In this document: positions 33,501-46,507 of the stretch, piece by piece
Position numbering within the stretch: the first letter of the stretch is position 1
Layout: each line of letters begins with the position of its first letter
Origin: Allantophomopsis cytisporea
Taxonomy: Eukaryota > Ascomycota > Leotiomycetes > Phacidiales > Phacidiaceae
Length of the DNA: 64,000 nucleotides
Assembly: GCA_024752435.1 (NCBI GenBank)
Contig: CP103029.1
Location: 310,001 to 374,000 of the forward strand
Reading direction: 5' to 3'
The notes under the pieces: model-generated
Told to the model about the DNA's origin: nothing
Databases searched by the model: none
What the model saw: the letters and a program-made list of their open reading frames with translations, nothing else
Translations under genes and position numbers: made by a program

Positions 33501-36500
33501 CTTGGGCCTTCATAGACCTCGCGCAAAGCCTCAGTCGCCTGTTCATACCTACACTGTATTAATCAGTACCCCGCGGAGATTTAGATTGCCTAACAATGCT
33601 CGAGAATGCTTGATTGTTTATTGAAAAGCCACGCTCCTTTTTATTTACGCTCTAATGGCCTGCGAACAAGGCTTAATGATTGGCAGGTATCTTTATGAGG
33701 CTTTTGGGCGTGTTTGACGTGTTGATATGGCGTAGTAACATGAGAGCTGTGCAGCTCAGATGATATAGTGAAAATCGATCCCTATAGCTGTACCCAATGC
33801 AATAAAACTTTATATGTCTTCTGGACCACGTGGTGTTGTAGAATTTTAATTTTATCTAGATTGTGCAATGCGAAGAAAAGAAAGAATAGATCAGTTATTA
33901 TGGCTTTCTAAGACTTCAATATAAAATTTGTGAATAATGATTCGAGCTGGAGTTGTATTGTATATTGAGGTTTTATGATGCTGTTGTATCATTGAAAGTG
34001 TAAGACTTTCAATGGGATGGGAAGAATAAACATCTCCTCAATAATGTTTTAATAACTGAATATGCCCCTCACTGTAGTTCAATTTCTCTTAATCCACATG
34101 TGAAAAGAGTCTTAGTACCATACAATATCTACACTGTTTGCTGAAGGGAAGATAGCTTTGGTTTATTCCTTTCTGTTTAAATGTATCAGACAACGAATCA
34201 AATGCGTCTGAAAAATAACAACATCAAAGTCCATTAAATCTCTCCAACATATCTTTCTGAAATAGGCTCTATTTTATTGATAAATCCCAAGTAATCCAAT
34301 CGACTGATTCCATAAATCAGATATTTAAAAACTCCGAATAAATTTCCTGTGAGGCGTGTATATGACGTATCCACGGTTCCGATGTCGTCCAACGTCGCCG
34401 CCACTCTATCTACCTCCAAATAGGAAATCTTTCACGAACTACTACTCTGAAACTCAATTCCAGCCTCATATACGAAACACCCAAGCGGCGAAAGTTACAG
34501 CGACACAAAGTGGTGGGCCTCACGAGTCCGTGGCAGAATGACAGTGACGTTAGCACCAGCCGTCATGTCGTCTATGCAGAGCCACTTAGGTAAAGCAGAT
34601 CATGGAGATCTGGAAATCGAAGATTAGTCCCCAAAAGTAAGAGCTAGATCCAACCTCCAAAGCAAATCACAGGCAATATCGCGGCAACTGATCGTCGTCA
34701 GGGATTATGGTGGAAGCGAGCCGGAATGAATACCGACGCAGATCATAGAGGCGTTTGAATGGAAATCTTAGTTCAAGTGTAGGACTGATTAGATATCTTA
34801 TGGTTCTTTGGGACCCAAAAAGACCCGAATACAAATGGTGATTTCGTTATAGGGATCTGATTCGCAATATGCCTGCCCCTTATCTTTCTTAATACGTACA
34901 ATAGCGTTAGGGATTACTTCAACGGTGTGTTGTCTTTCTCGGCACGCTCTAGACAGCAAACGTGACCATTCTGTCAGGGTTTGAATGACAAGACTAGGAG
35001 CTACTCAAGTTCTTCGGCGGTTACCAGTGGCGATGGTCGATAGTATCATTTGCGGCCATTGGGAGAGCTTTCGGAGTTTGCATAGCTGAAACTATGGACT
35101 ATAGAGCCTCACGACTCAAAATAGTGTAGCTAACTGTGGTCGTAGATTTTAGACTCCATGACTTGGCACAGGGGAGATTATGGCAGGTGCTGATACCTAT
35201 TCCGCCACTTAGCAAATGATAGTAAATGACAGGAGGACGGATATTTTCTCCGTATTATATCGGTTGCGTTTCACTGAGCCCTTTTTGATAGGCGCAGTAT
35301 CTCTTCCAATGGATAACCTCAGCGATGAGATTTGCGGGGTGAACGTGGCGCGCTGGCGTTGAGGCTAAGGTGCGGAGCACATAAAGGCCCGGGTTCTATA
35401 ATTCTAGTAAAGCAGTTCATATGATTCTATCAGGATTCGGCTCTACCCCGCATAATGGTTAAGTCTCTGGTCACAAGACTATTTACGTGAGAGAGCATAT
35501 GGGAATACGTCTATACCAATGAATCAGGTGATACATTAAACGTGATAGAAGATGAGTGGTAATGTTCGCTCAATTTCAAAATGAACCTCCTGACCTATGT
35601 TATGCATCATACGCTGCGATGAGAACATAAATGGAAACGTGAAATAATTACGCTATACGTACTATGCAGAACCACAAGATGCCTTCAACGCAACTTACAA
35701 ACGGAAATATAACGTATAATGCATAATGAACGTAAATGCAGTTTGCTTAATTGTTGTACTTACAGTCGTAACTCATAATATTACGTCAAAACTGTGGAAA
35801 GGGTTCATTCTGAATTTAAGGGTGGTGCCTCCAAAGATAGTGAAAAAGTATAAAACTCCCTATATCGCGACTGCCGAGATCGAGAGGCTAAGGCCGGGAC
35901 AGTCACGCCGACATTGATTCAACCAATGAGATAAATAATTCGGTAAACCATTCTATAGGTCGCGTCTATTGTAACAGACGATACAACTAACCATTCGGTT
36001 GGTGCGGAAAGGCAAGGTGTGAATTGAACTTGATATTGCCACAACAGTACGATGAAATATAAGATTGAGTTTTCTGTTATGGACTGTCAAATATTGCTTG
36101 ATACCCAGAATTCTTGGCATAATCATGAAGTATTGGGAATGCTTACTGTGTGGCTCCTGAACTGAGCCTTGGAGAGAGTGCGAGTAACCTGCTCTTGACT
36201 TCGAAGCCAAAGCTGGGGTAATATGATGTTGGAATTACATTGATTTATATAGAAACGATTTGATATATAGGAGATCCCTCTATTGTAAACAATTGCCCAC
36301 CAGTAGAGGAGTAGCTCAAGTCACGGTATTTAATTCACCACTGATGATGCTAAAGAATAGTCTCCAAAACTATCATATTAGATAGCTGGTTCAAGCCATG
36401 CACCTGTATCACTACTTAACTGTGATTCTTCAGAATCTACTAAACCCCTATGTGGGTTTCTTTTTTGATGTAACCTTTGGCTGATTGTGCTTGTATGAGA

Positions 36501-39500
36501 GTGACTCGAGCATGGTGAGGCAGTCTTTCGATTGACTGCTGTCAGATGTACTAAGCCTCTTGATCTGCAAAGTAAAGCTTACCCAGAACTGGTTTTGACA
36601 ATGGAAGAAAATATCTATCAAATAAGCTAGCTAAAGGCAGTCTAATAATCAAAGAATGATGCCCGGTATTCTTTTAACTTCTGAATTCCCATGATTATGA
36701 AGTGGTTCTGTAGTTCTCGGAGGCCATACTGACTACCAGGCCAAGGATCGATAAGATAAAGGCATCAATAATGCCATTTTACATATATTTCCAAATATGT
36801 CGCTTGCAACAAGTGCGGTTACCAGACATGCCGTGTTTTCATGCATAACCTACATTTATATCTTGAGAACTCCATACTCTTAGTTCATGTCACGAAACAG
36901 CATCATATGCTTAGGCATTCCCGCAATGAACGTCGCTTGGGGATTTCTTCGGCATTACTATCACTCGAGATGACCTGGCCAAGCCATAGCCTCATTGTTT
37001 ACCAGAATCCAAGACATCTCGAGGACGGTGAAGCAGTGCCTTGCTGCCTCCACATCTTGCAATTGTTTAGTTACGTTTCAACACATCGTACTCAAGTATA
37101 TCATGTGACACAATGCACGTGCGTCAAGTCAATGTAAATCAATATACATATATGTTAACCACTATCGTGACACTCTTGGGGCATTAATTTTCCATATAAT
37201 AAATCACAAGAACCGGGGGATCAAAATATTGAAACATTGTAGAATCTATTACAAGTATTGCCCAGTCAAGATATTGATGTTTTTAGAATCCATTCCTAAC
37301 TCCATGTCTGCAACTTGACTGCCTCGGATGTGATCGAAAGAGTACCAGCATAAGTCATTCGTGAAAGATAATACTGGGTAGAGTTTGAGTTTCTAAAGAG
37401 CCGGCACAGTCGTACGTATGCCTTGCTGCCTATATCCATTTTTCGCAACCAGACGACGAATTGGTCATCCATGGTAGCCATGGGAAAGAGACTGGAAACT
37501 TTGAGTTACACAGCAGTCAATATTCCATTACGACACCACAAGAGCCCAGCATCAGATTCTCTGACGCTACGTACGCTGAGCCTTGGGGCTATAATTCATA
37601 GTGAGCTCTTTTGAATATACCTAAATGACCGGTACAAATGTTATTCAAGCATTTCCAATCATAAAGCCTTGACTGCCAAAAATACCATGGTTGCCTCAAG
37701 AATCCAGGTATTCATCCATACCTACGAGTTATCTGTAGGAAGTATCGACTTTGACTCTCCGTTTCGAGAACAGGTCACGGCGGAGCAAGAGGGGCATGAA
37801 AACTTCGTTGTCCCCACTCATACGCCGTACGTCGTTCGTTCTCTGGGTTCGGTGCTCCGTATCACATCTCAGGCTTATGGACCTGCAGTTAAACCCTGCT
37901 GCTATAACAAAAGAACCAAATATATTCCCCAAATATGTTGGAACCCGCATGCAGCACAATGGAGCCTGCATCGTAAGAATATGAAAAACCTGCAGGTACG
38001 AAAACTTAGCCGGGAAATCTCCAAATATAGCCCCCATTTATACTGGTCACTAGCTATTCTGATAACAACCTCATCGGAGAGCATATAGGCAAATATCAAG
38101 CAAATCCACAAGAGTTTGTTTTAGACCCCCCAACAAGCTCGAAATTCCTATTTGCAAACGTTTTTTACTGGGAACGCGTAAGATACTCCACGTTTTGAAG
38201 GAAGCATGGGAAGCTCAGCAACCGATAGTTTAGAAGTGAAAATGTTTGTGCGATTCATCATTTTGTGACAAAATGTCTCAAAGAAGCCCCCCAGTACTCC
38301 ACACAGACGGCATATAAGAGCCCTGCTTCGTATAGGCGACAACAGGTAGGAGGGATTTCCCGAGAAACAAGCCCCAGAAAGATGGAACGAGAAGAAGGAA
38401 GAGTACCGCGCACAGGCTACGGATGTACCTCGTAATCCATATAATGTACGGTGATGTCGTTGCTGTCGTGGCGAAATGATGTTAGTCCGTAGACCCAGCA
38501 ATAAGTGTTAGTGAATATAGGTCTTATCTCCTTGAACTGGGAAGAATTTCTTTCTGAGCGGATTCGGAAATTCGCAAACCGGGGTTGACACAAATGGAGA
38601 ATTTTTTCATCATCATATTGGTTGGGGGCTTTGTGATAATACCCAAACTTACAGAGTAGTATGGCACACATGGGGGCGAATATGGATAGAGCACGGCAAT
38701 AATGGGAACCATCACCCTAAAGTCTCAGAATCAGACCTTTTGTTTCCATTTGTGTTATGCCTTTTTTAAAGTACACCGGGAAAGTCGGATTTCTAGGACG
38801 TATGAAACGCCAAGGGGTGAATGATCGATAATAAATGGGACAAACGGGGACTTTTCTCGACCGATAGATGTGCCGGAGACGGCTTCTGTCCAATGCGAGA
38901 AGAGCCGTAAGGTACGCACATATCCATACCAGGCCCTCGAGTAATCTTACCGATCACACAAAGGAGGAAACAATGGAGTCGAGACACCTTGAGGTTGTTT
39001 AAACTATATGTCGTCGATTAAGAACAAGGGTAACAGGGGGCATTCGACTTTATCGGACCCAGCCGTAAGCGAATGAGGCAGGCGACATATCACCTGATGA
39101 AAATATCTATTGACGACGGTTAGCAAAACACTTACTATGGTTCCTGAGACAACGAGGGAGATCATGACCATGACAAATAGAGGATGTGTAACGTTGCTCA
39201 TTGTTGGGGGATTCGAAAGTATCGCTTAGTGGCAAAACTGTCTGTCACAGGGGAATTTCAAGCTATCCCCTGACTTCAACAACTAAACCTCGGTCCAACA
39301 CTTGGCGATACCCGTTTATCAAAAGACATGTCCAGGGGACAACGAACAAGAACCTATACGAATACAAACCAATAGGAAGGTTCGATCATGTACTTCCAGT
39401 CAACTGTGGCCTCAGGAGGTGTTTCAATTTAGATTCAAGTGCCCATACCAGCAGGAAGACGGAGAGCTCGGTGTCAATAGTTAGATGATCAAAAGTAGCT

Positions 39501-41496
39501 TGAACACACTGATAGACTTTCTAGTACGAGATGAGATGATATCCAATGTAATAGAAGCAAGTAGTGATAACAAACGAGTAGTGAAAACCTATATCGTCAC
39601 GGGATCAGTTTTCACAAGACTACGAAGCCCGTTGTTGCCGCTGAGAATTGAGTGTATGAACAATTAAGGCTAAGTCTGCCGTAAAAGTGATATTCGTGCG
39701 TATACATAGGATGAGGAACATATCCCTTTAAACTCTGCCTCAAACAACATCACAATATTCTGCTCCGTCCTCTAGTAACTTCGAATGGCGTATCATTGAG
39801 GAACAACCTGACATGCTCATTGTTAAAATTTCCGTGAGATTGATAAACAATTTTAATGATATCATGATAACCATTGACCTTTTCGTAGCCATCCCCCCTT
39901 CACCGGCATCAGCTAATCTCAGATCCAGAGTACTGTCTTGGCCCTCACGAGAAGCAACCAGAAACCTTTATATTTTCGGACGTGACTGGGAATCTTGACA
40001 AGCTTCCCTATCTAAAAGGTTTACTCCATGGATTTCTGCAAGTCGAATCTATTCGATTCACAAATAGAAATATCATTTTGGCTATGTAGTTTGATAATTT
40101 CTCAATATTAAGACATGCTAAGTGCCAAGAGTCCTTATAACACACAGTATCGTCTTCGATTGGCGGTGAATCTAGACTTTCTTGATGTTATAGTTATAAT
40201 GTCGAAAGTGAAAAAACCTAACTCGGAGGATTCACCTTTTTGGTGACATATTGACATTGATAACCATATACGGCTCCGAGACGTGTAAGATATCTTGCAG
40301 ATGGAACTCGTGGAGTTCCTTAGAATACCTATAATTTAGCACATGTAAATAGCTGTAATTCATTCGGATGACTTATTCTCCTAATGCCTACCACAAGGTA
40401 AAGAATAACGTGATTAATCAAGAGAAACAAACAACTTGAATTTGACATTCTTCAGATTGAGTAATTTGGAGACTTCGTTGTCGAATCAGAAGTTCAGACT
40501 TTGACTCGCCTTTGATCAATTATGTCGAACTTCGAAAATAACTGGAAAGAGCTTGATTTATGACACGAATAATTTTTTATGTAGTAGAAACAGGACTATT
40601 GCTATACTGTGAATCAAGCATGTAGTTCTCAAAGCTTTTGTTTAACTTCAAATCAGATTTTAATCGTTATAAAACAAGTATCAAAGCTACGATATCATCA
40701 TTCTACGACCTTCCTAGGTCAGAAGTCCATGACTGGAATATAAATAGAGGAGCGTAATTTTCAGCCAGAGATCACTAAAACGCCATTATAAAAGCATGCG
40801 AAAAGCCCACATAGATAAAAAGCTCCTTGGGAATTCATCTAGTGGCTGCTGAATCGAGTACTAAATATGCTTGTGTCTTCAGTACGATATGCAAGTGGTT
40901 CAGGAGAGTTGGTTTATATCTGGCCCTAGTAAGTAGTTCATCGTTCACCGCAATAAAGTCACAATTTCTCCTTTGCCATTCATCGTACACGTTGAAAGCC
41001 TCCGTTGATTATCAAAGAGATATGTCAACAATGTAACTAATTTACTTGATGGCCTCGAAAGAAAACGGCGATGCAGTCAGTACCGATTTTTTTGAGGGTC
41101 GTCCAAGTGAGGTTTGATGCAGGCACTGTTTGATAGCTTTGGTTTCCTACATTTTACTGACTACATCTTCGCGTGAAATTTTAAAACTCGATCCGAATCG
41201 AGTTACTTTGGACTGAGCATAGATGTATAGACTTATATAAATCACTAAGAATGTCGTGCTACTACTTAGATAATGGAGCAAGTAAGCTTTCTCTATTATT
41301 TGTTTAACCTTGGCATATTCATTTACCACTTCAAATTTGCTCACTTTTCATTTCTAGTAAGATGATCATCTTGGATAAGCTGAAAGAATCTCTCCAACCT
41401 ATTCCACTCGTCGTGTGGTATATCATACAGATGCTCATCTTTAGCATCTCGGTAATAGATTGTCTATGGTTTATGTAACCTGACCCAACTCCAAGC
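33501..41496. other. Gene desert, part 4: AT-rich, no supported gene
   Basis: About 8 kb of AT-rich DNA up to the 3' end of UTP14. CpG dinucleotides persist, so it is not heavily RIP-mutated transposon DNA. Short ORFs exist; only the hydrophobic one at 39004-39201 is worth listing. Two AT-rich stretches near 36110 and 36685 share a loose GAATTC...ATGAAGT similarity of doubtful meaning. Confidence 0.45.
39004..39201 (-). CDS. Possible small membrane protein, 65 aa
   Basis: ATG at 39201 in a good fungal context (AACAATGAG). Residues 6-30 form one strong hydrophobic helix (HPLFVMVMISLVVSGTIVSV then LLTVV). Inside the ORF, directly after GTI, lies a textbook intron pattern: gtaagt, a gctaac branch site and cag 42 nt after the donor; removing it keeps the frame and would shorten the protein by 14 residues. 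The combination of helix, start context and splice signals is suggestive, but there is no family I recognise and the ORF is short enough to be chance. Confidence 0.25.
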   Translation of the reverse strand: MSNVTHPLFVMVMISLVVSGTIVSVLLTVVNRYFHQVICRLPHSLTAGSDKVECPLLPLFLIDDI

Positions 41497-44423
41497 CTAC
41501 AACAATGGCTTAGACATAGGAGCAATAATACCCTGCTTAACCATAACTCTCGGCTTCGTAGCATCCTGGAATGTCTCCTTGGTAGTCCACTCAGGACCGA
41601 CAGGCATTCTAAGACTTCTCTCGTACTGCTGTCTGGTCTCAAAGGTGTGCGGCAAATTACTTGCCAAATATTTCGAATTCTATACCAAAAGTTAGCAAAC
41701 TCCAAGAACCACAACACATGAAAATGATTGTAGGAAAGCCATACCTTTTTCACCCGCTTCTCATTAATAATCACTCGCTCCAACTTCGCATCCTTACGGT
41801 TGGCCTCCTTGATACCAGCAGTCTTGGACAAGAAGCGACCCTTATTTCTGGCCTTTTCTCGCTTCGAAACGCCGTCACCGGTCCAGCTACCCCAACCAGG
41901 AAGCGTATTGTCGACGACCTTCTCCTCCTCATCCTCGATGGTCTGCTTCTTCTCAGCCTCGAAATCGCCCACCACATCCGCGCCAGCAAAAGCTCTCTTG
42001 ATGAGATCCTGGTCCTTGATAGCGAACGGCAGACGGATATTGTTGTCGTCAGCGTCGCTATCTTCGGACTCCGAGGGAAGGTTAAGAGTGGCGGTTGGCT
42101 TGCTCTTAGACTTCTTAGCGGCCTTGGGAGGAGCAGCAATGACGGCAGCTTGTGAGAAGTCGAGCTCTTCGATATCACCCGAAGCCTTCTTGCGGCGTTG
42201 CTTAGACTGCTCTTCAGCGCCGTTGGTCTTAGTCGGCTTGCGAGACCATGCCCCGCCTTCGTGATCGATCTCTACTGGCTCGATAGTAGTCTTGCCACCC
42301 ATTCTGAAAGGGTTCTCTTTCTTCTGGGTAGACTCCTTGGCAGGTCGTGTGGCTTGAGGATTGTCAAGAATAATCTCTACATCATCCTGCTCATCTTCAG
42401 AGCCGGCCTTCTCTTCGAATTCACTAACATGCTTGGGCTTCTCAGCTTTCTTCGTAGGTTTTGCGTTCAAGCCAAATGTTCTGCGTCCAACATCGGCGGA
42501 CTCTTCTTCTTCTGAGCTATCCTCTCCTGCCATTTCTTTCTTGAGTCTTGCAACCGTTTCGTCGTTGTCCCGTCTACGCGCCGCCTCTGCGTTGCGCATG
42601 AATTTCATGTTCGCAAGTCGAGCACCAGGCGCTGAATCATCCCGTAACTCAAACCCTTCTACGTCTTCTAGCTTCTTGGCAGCACGAGACTCGGCATCGT
42701 CGTCACTATCCTCGCTATAAGAATCGCTGTCAGAGACCTCAGAGTCATCATCTCCCTCCTTTCTAACCGAGCGACCTTCCACACGCTTTCTGAGCTGCTC
42801 ATCCCTCCTAGCCATCTCAGTAATCCCATCTCTAGCATCTTCATCCCAAGCAGTGCGCCCAGTAGCCTTTGTGGCCTTAGCCCACTTGCTGCCGCGATGC
42901 TTAGCACTCATACGCTCCTCCGCTCTTCTTCGGTCCTGAGTTTCTTGCTCGTCCTCAGAAGGTTCAAATCCACCTTCCTCAAGTAACTCCTTGTTCTTAC
43001 GCTCCTCACGCTCGCGCTCCTTACGGTGAACCTTGCGATAGGACTTGCTCTTGATCTTCTTGATACGTTTGGAGCGAGCTTCCTCGCGGAACATAAGTTC
43101 TCTAGCTTGACGCAGCTGATCTCTGCGTGCCCTAACCTCATCCAAAGACATCTTCTTAGTTTCCAGTTCTTCGTATTCGCGGAGCTTGTCTTCGTCGTCC
43201 TTGCCATTGGCAGCCGCGAGTCCACTTTCTTCAAGGATGCTCTGAATTGTAGCTTCGAGGTCATTGAATGGCTTCGCAGTCGTAGTAGGCGCAAGGTTGG
43301 CGTTATTTTGTGCGGATTCGGTATCATGGTCAACTAATGGGAATGATAAATGTTCCGCTCGTCGGTTGTGCTTGACCGTATCTGTCCATCTGTCCAAAGT
43401 CTCCTTGCTCTTCTCATAAGCAGCAGCTCGATCCAGTCGATCCTGCTGACGCTTGGCAAGAGGTACTTCAAGTTTTGCCGTCTTCTTGGCCCCCTTTGAG
43501 TCCGCCTCAAGTAGTTTCAAAGATCTCTTGATATGTGGATCTGAAACAGCTGGTAGTCCAAGGTCTGCAAGTGTAAGCTTTCCCTTCGAAGCAATACCAA
43601 AGTCGGAGGGTGTGGCGTATTCGTTTGAATCTTCATGACGAGGCTTCTTGCCAGAAGGGTCGGCTTGAGGAAGACCGTTAATTAAACTTTGTAGAGCGGC
43701 AATCTTGTCTGGATCTGTCCCATCGTCTTCATCCATAGATGAAACAGACGACTCATCATCGCTGTCACTATCCATATCCTCGTCTTCGTCGCTGGAGGCC
43801 TCCTCGCGACCATTCTTCTTAGGTTCTTCGTCTTCGCTCTCCTCGGCAGTCTGGTCCAACATTGTTGCAAGATCGATAGCATCCTCTCCTAAATCACCCT
43901 CGCTAAGCTCAGAATCACTATCCTCATCCTCATCATCCTCATCGAGGTTGACGTCTCGATGTGCGCGCTTAGATGGTTTCTTAGACTTAGAGCCTCCGGA
44001 GCTCCCACCAAAAGCGAAGCCCTCATACCGCTCTTCGTCACTCTCTCCAAATGCATCGTCACTGTCGAGATCACTGTCGTCATCACTATTAACCTCACCC
44101 ATCTTCCACTCGTTTCCTTCGCTGTCGCTTCCAGCATCTATATCCAGCTCGTCGAATCTGCCCTTCTTTGCACCCTTTCTCTTCTTTGACTCGGGTTCCT
44201 CCTCTTCTTCCTCGTCCTCCTCCTCATTGTCGTCTCTCGATCGCTTTGAAGGTCTGCTGCTGCCACCCTCAGCATCGCCAAGTCTATGTTGGCGCACCTT
44301 TATGCGATCAGGATTTTCCTGCAGGGCAATAGCGAAGGCATCCTGGGATCTCTTCTTCGATTTGTTCGCCTTGGGTTTTGGTTTCTTTGAAGGCGCACTG
44401 CCATGAGCCTGTCTCCCAGCCAT
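41497..44423 (-). CDS. UTP14: U3 snoRNP / SSU processome protein Utp14, 953 aa, two exons
   Basis: Minus-strand exons 44423-41745 and 41679-41497; the 66-nt intron (gtatgg, TGCTAAC, tatag) is phase 0 and the second exon ends in APMSKPLL. The N-terminus is Lys-rich (nuclear/nucleolar signals), followed by several long Asp/Glu/Ser tracts, the IAALQSLINGLP segment, basic helical regions, and the family hallmark PGWGSWTGDG followed by KGRFLSKTAG. Utp14 belongs to the 90S pre-ribosome, where it activates the helicase Dhr1 to release U3 snoRNA during 18S maturation; it acts in the nucleolus. Length is close to that of yeast and other fungal orthologs (about 900). It is divergent from the mitochondrial ribosomal protein gene with only 259 bp between starts. 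Confidence 0.94.
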
Positions 44424-44682
44424 ATTTCCGAAAGTACAAAATGCACGAAAAAACCGGAAAAGAACGTGGGGTAGGAGGATAAGCTCGTGTCGTCGTGCGA
44501 AAGTTGTGTGATTAAATTTCGCGTTATCGCAAACGCTGCGTTCGATAACCGCAACTTTTTTGGCCGTAGCGACGTGAAAAAGCCGCTAGCGCCCGCATGG
44601 CAATAGCAGCTCCCAGATTGTCAAGAAAGGTCGTTCTGAAGACGAGTAGCAGATACAAAAGGCCATCAACGACTACGCAACC
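44424..44682. promoter_or_regulatory. Shared divergent promoter of UTP14 and the mL41 gene
   Basis: 259 bp separate the two start codons, so both core promoters must lie here. It contains short CG-rich patches, including GCGTTATCGCAAACG and a later GATAACCGCAAC. No canonical PAC or RRPE element was seen. Confidence 0.6.
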
Positions 44683-45045
44683 ATGAAGGCAACTCAATCG
44701 CTAGCGCGCCGAATCACGCGCTTTGCGCTCACTACGAAGCAGGCCAACAAGGGATACTACAAAGGAACGGGTACTGGGTCGACTGGTTCGCATACACAGC
44801 ATGGAGGTTACGTGATCGACTGGAACAAAGTCCGGACTTACGTCTGCCCAAAGAACTTGAAGGACTTCCCAGTAAGTTGATCACATTGCAATTGATGCAT
44901 GAAGAGGCTAATTGAGGTACAGCTCACTCCTTTCGTCACGAGGAAGATCAAGCCTGTGAAGGGACGCTTTGAGGGCGAACCAAAAGGCGCTCTCAGCGGC
45001 GAGAGATACCTCGCTCAATGGAAGAATGAGAACGGAGCAGATTAG
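44683..45045 (+). CDS. MRPL27: Mitochondrial large-subunit ribosomal protein mL41 (yeast Mrpl27), 103 aa, two exons
   Basis: Exons 44683-44871 and 44923-45045 joined in phase 0 across a 51-nt intron (gtaagt...gtacag). After a short basic mitochondrial leader (MKATQSLARRITRFAL) comes the family core NKGYYKGTGTGSTGSHT, GGYVIDWNKVRTYVCP and, across the junction, DFPLTPFVTRKI. mL41 is a structural protein of the mitoribosomal large subunit on the matrix side. It shares its promoter with UTP14, pairing cytosolic and mitochondrial ribosome functions; co-regulation is an inference. Confidence 0.93.
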
Positions 45046-45485
45046 GGATGAGAAAGTGGGCGTACTCATACAACAATCGCATGCCTGAAGGTCGAGCGGT
45101 GATGCAGAAGGGTTGGATGAAAGCATATTGGAGCGGTGTTCTGGCGCAAAAGGATAAAATGTACAATACACAAAACATCATGACACAGAAGCCATGAACA
45201 AATTTGCGACTGTTGAACCCCTCCTTGCAGCTTAAAATGCAAAAATCGGTGATTGTCTTGGGACGCATATAAGTGAGCAGTATGTGGATGTTCGCCGGTC
45301 CTCCAACGCCCGGTAAGACCAATGTCCCCAAAGTCTCCGGATCTCAAATTAACTCCCCGAGGCATGGTCGGACTCCCGTAGTGATATAAAAAGATATAAG
45401 AACCTGCCATGTACAATTTCAACCTCCTGGTCTCAATAACTCACAATCTTTATTCCATATCACCAATCTCAACACAAACCCCAAC
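45046..45485. other. Intergenic with GFA-gene promoter
   Basis: The 3' UTR of the mL41 gene and the promoter of the GFA-type gene. A TATA-like element near 45386 is listed separately. Otherwise nothing recognised. Confidence 0.5.
45386..45394 (+). promoter_or_regulatory. TATA-box candidate (TATAAAAAG)
   Basis: TATAAAAAG lies 100 bp upstream of the GFA-type start codon, with a pyrimidine/CAA-rich leader after it. Position and sequence fit a fungal TATA box. Confidence 0.5.
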
Positions 45486-46126
45486 ATGTCTACAGAAACA
45501 TCTACAGAAGCCTCTACAGAAGTAACCTACAAAGGCAACTGCCATTGCGGCAAGGTGCGCTTTACAACGACACTTCCATGGGCAATTGACTCGGATCTAC
45601 CTCAAGTAATAGAATGCAACTGCTCAATATGCGTCAAGAACGGATATCTGCTAGGTAAATCAACTACAAGCCTCGTTTTGCACACAATCATGTAAACCGA
45701 AGATTTCTAACTCTCCTCCAGTCCATCTACCTTATCCCTCCACCAAAGTCACGCATGGTGCAGACAGCATGAAGCACTACCAATTCGGCAGCAAAACCGT
45801 GGAGCACAAGTTCTGCCCGACATGTGGTAGTAGCCTGTTCATCAACCTGCCAGAGTCGTACAACAAAATGGCTGTCAATGTGCGTGTTTCGCTAACGTTG
45901 CCCCTGCTATTGAAATGCCGTTGGAATATGCTGAACTGTGATATAGATCCGAAATTTCGAAAATATAGATGTTAGCAACATCATGACGATCAAGGTGGAT
46001 GGGAAGGCGAGAGGCGATCCGTATTCCATTCCAACGTAAGTTTCCGTGACTCATCAGGAATAATGCTCATTATGACATAGGCACGAGGCTGAGAAGGAAG
46101 AAGAGGAGCAGAGTCTTGACGCGTAA
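45486..46126 (+). CDS. GFA/CENP-V domain zinc protein (DUF636 type), 153 aa, four exons
   Basis: Exons 45486-45654, 45722-45879, 45947-46035 and 46081-46126; phases 1, 0 and 2 join to a 462-nt coding sequence. After a Thr/Ser/Glu repeat (STETSTEASTE) comes the zinc-binding core of the glutathione-dependent formaldehyde-activating enzyme family: GNCHCGKVRF, ECNCSICVKNG, KFCPTCGSSLF. The order and Cys spacing match other fungal GFA-domain proteins. The founding bacterial enzyme (Gfa) condenses formaldehyde with glutathione, but most fungal members have no proven substrate, so only the domain is assigned. The Thr-rich N-terminal repeat is encoded by an imperfect TCTACAGAA repeat. Exon 3 was chosen because reading through the second intron breaks the conserved MTIKVDGK segment. 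Confidence 0.85.
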
Positions 46127-46507
46127 AGTGAACCTGGATACAACAGGGTATCACTATTCCATTTAGATTTACTTTTATAGAGGACACGATCAGCGTTGGA
46201 GAATGGCGAGATTTGTTCTTCTTAAAAAGTTTGTTTTTATTTGTTTTTTTTTCTTGCTTGAGTGAGGACTAAGAGGAAGGAGAATGGAGATGAACTACAA
46301 TGCAATGAATAACCACGCCTGCCATAATGTCATCTATCGTCAATCATACCGTCATAAACAAGAAAAGGTTGCAATCGAACAAAAAGGAGGAAAGAAGAAG
46401 CGAGCAAGCATAAAGAGGACAGAGAACAATAACACCACACGCTGTACATCACTCACACACCCATCATTCTATTCACAGTTTTCTCCAAGTGGCTATCGAA
46501 GCCAACA
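46127..46507. other. Intergenic between convergent genes
   Basis: Convergent 3' ends of the GFA-type gene and the formin-GBD gene; T-rich tract near 46228-46252. Nothing else seen. Confidence 0.55.

Noticed and set aside
39381..39392. GGTTCGATC, a B-box-like word
   Set aside because: No matching A-box about 40-60 bases upstream and no acceptor stem.
33501..41000. RIP-inactivated retrotransposon
   Set aside because: No LTR pair, no reverse transcriptase or integrase residue patterns in any frame, and CpG sites are still frequent.
43705..44406. 233-codon Ser-rich plus-strand ORF opposite UTP14
   Set aside because: Antisense shadow of the Asp/Glu/Ser tracts of Utp14; poly-Ser arises from GAT/GAG/TCC codons read on the other strand.
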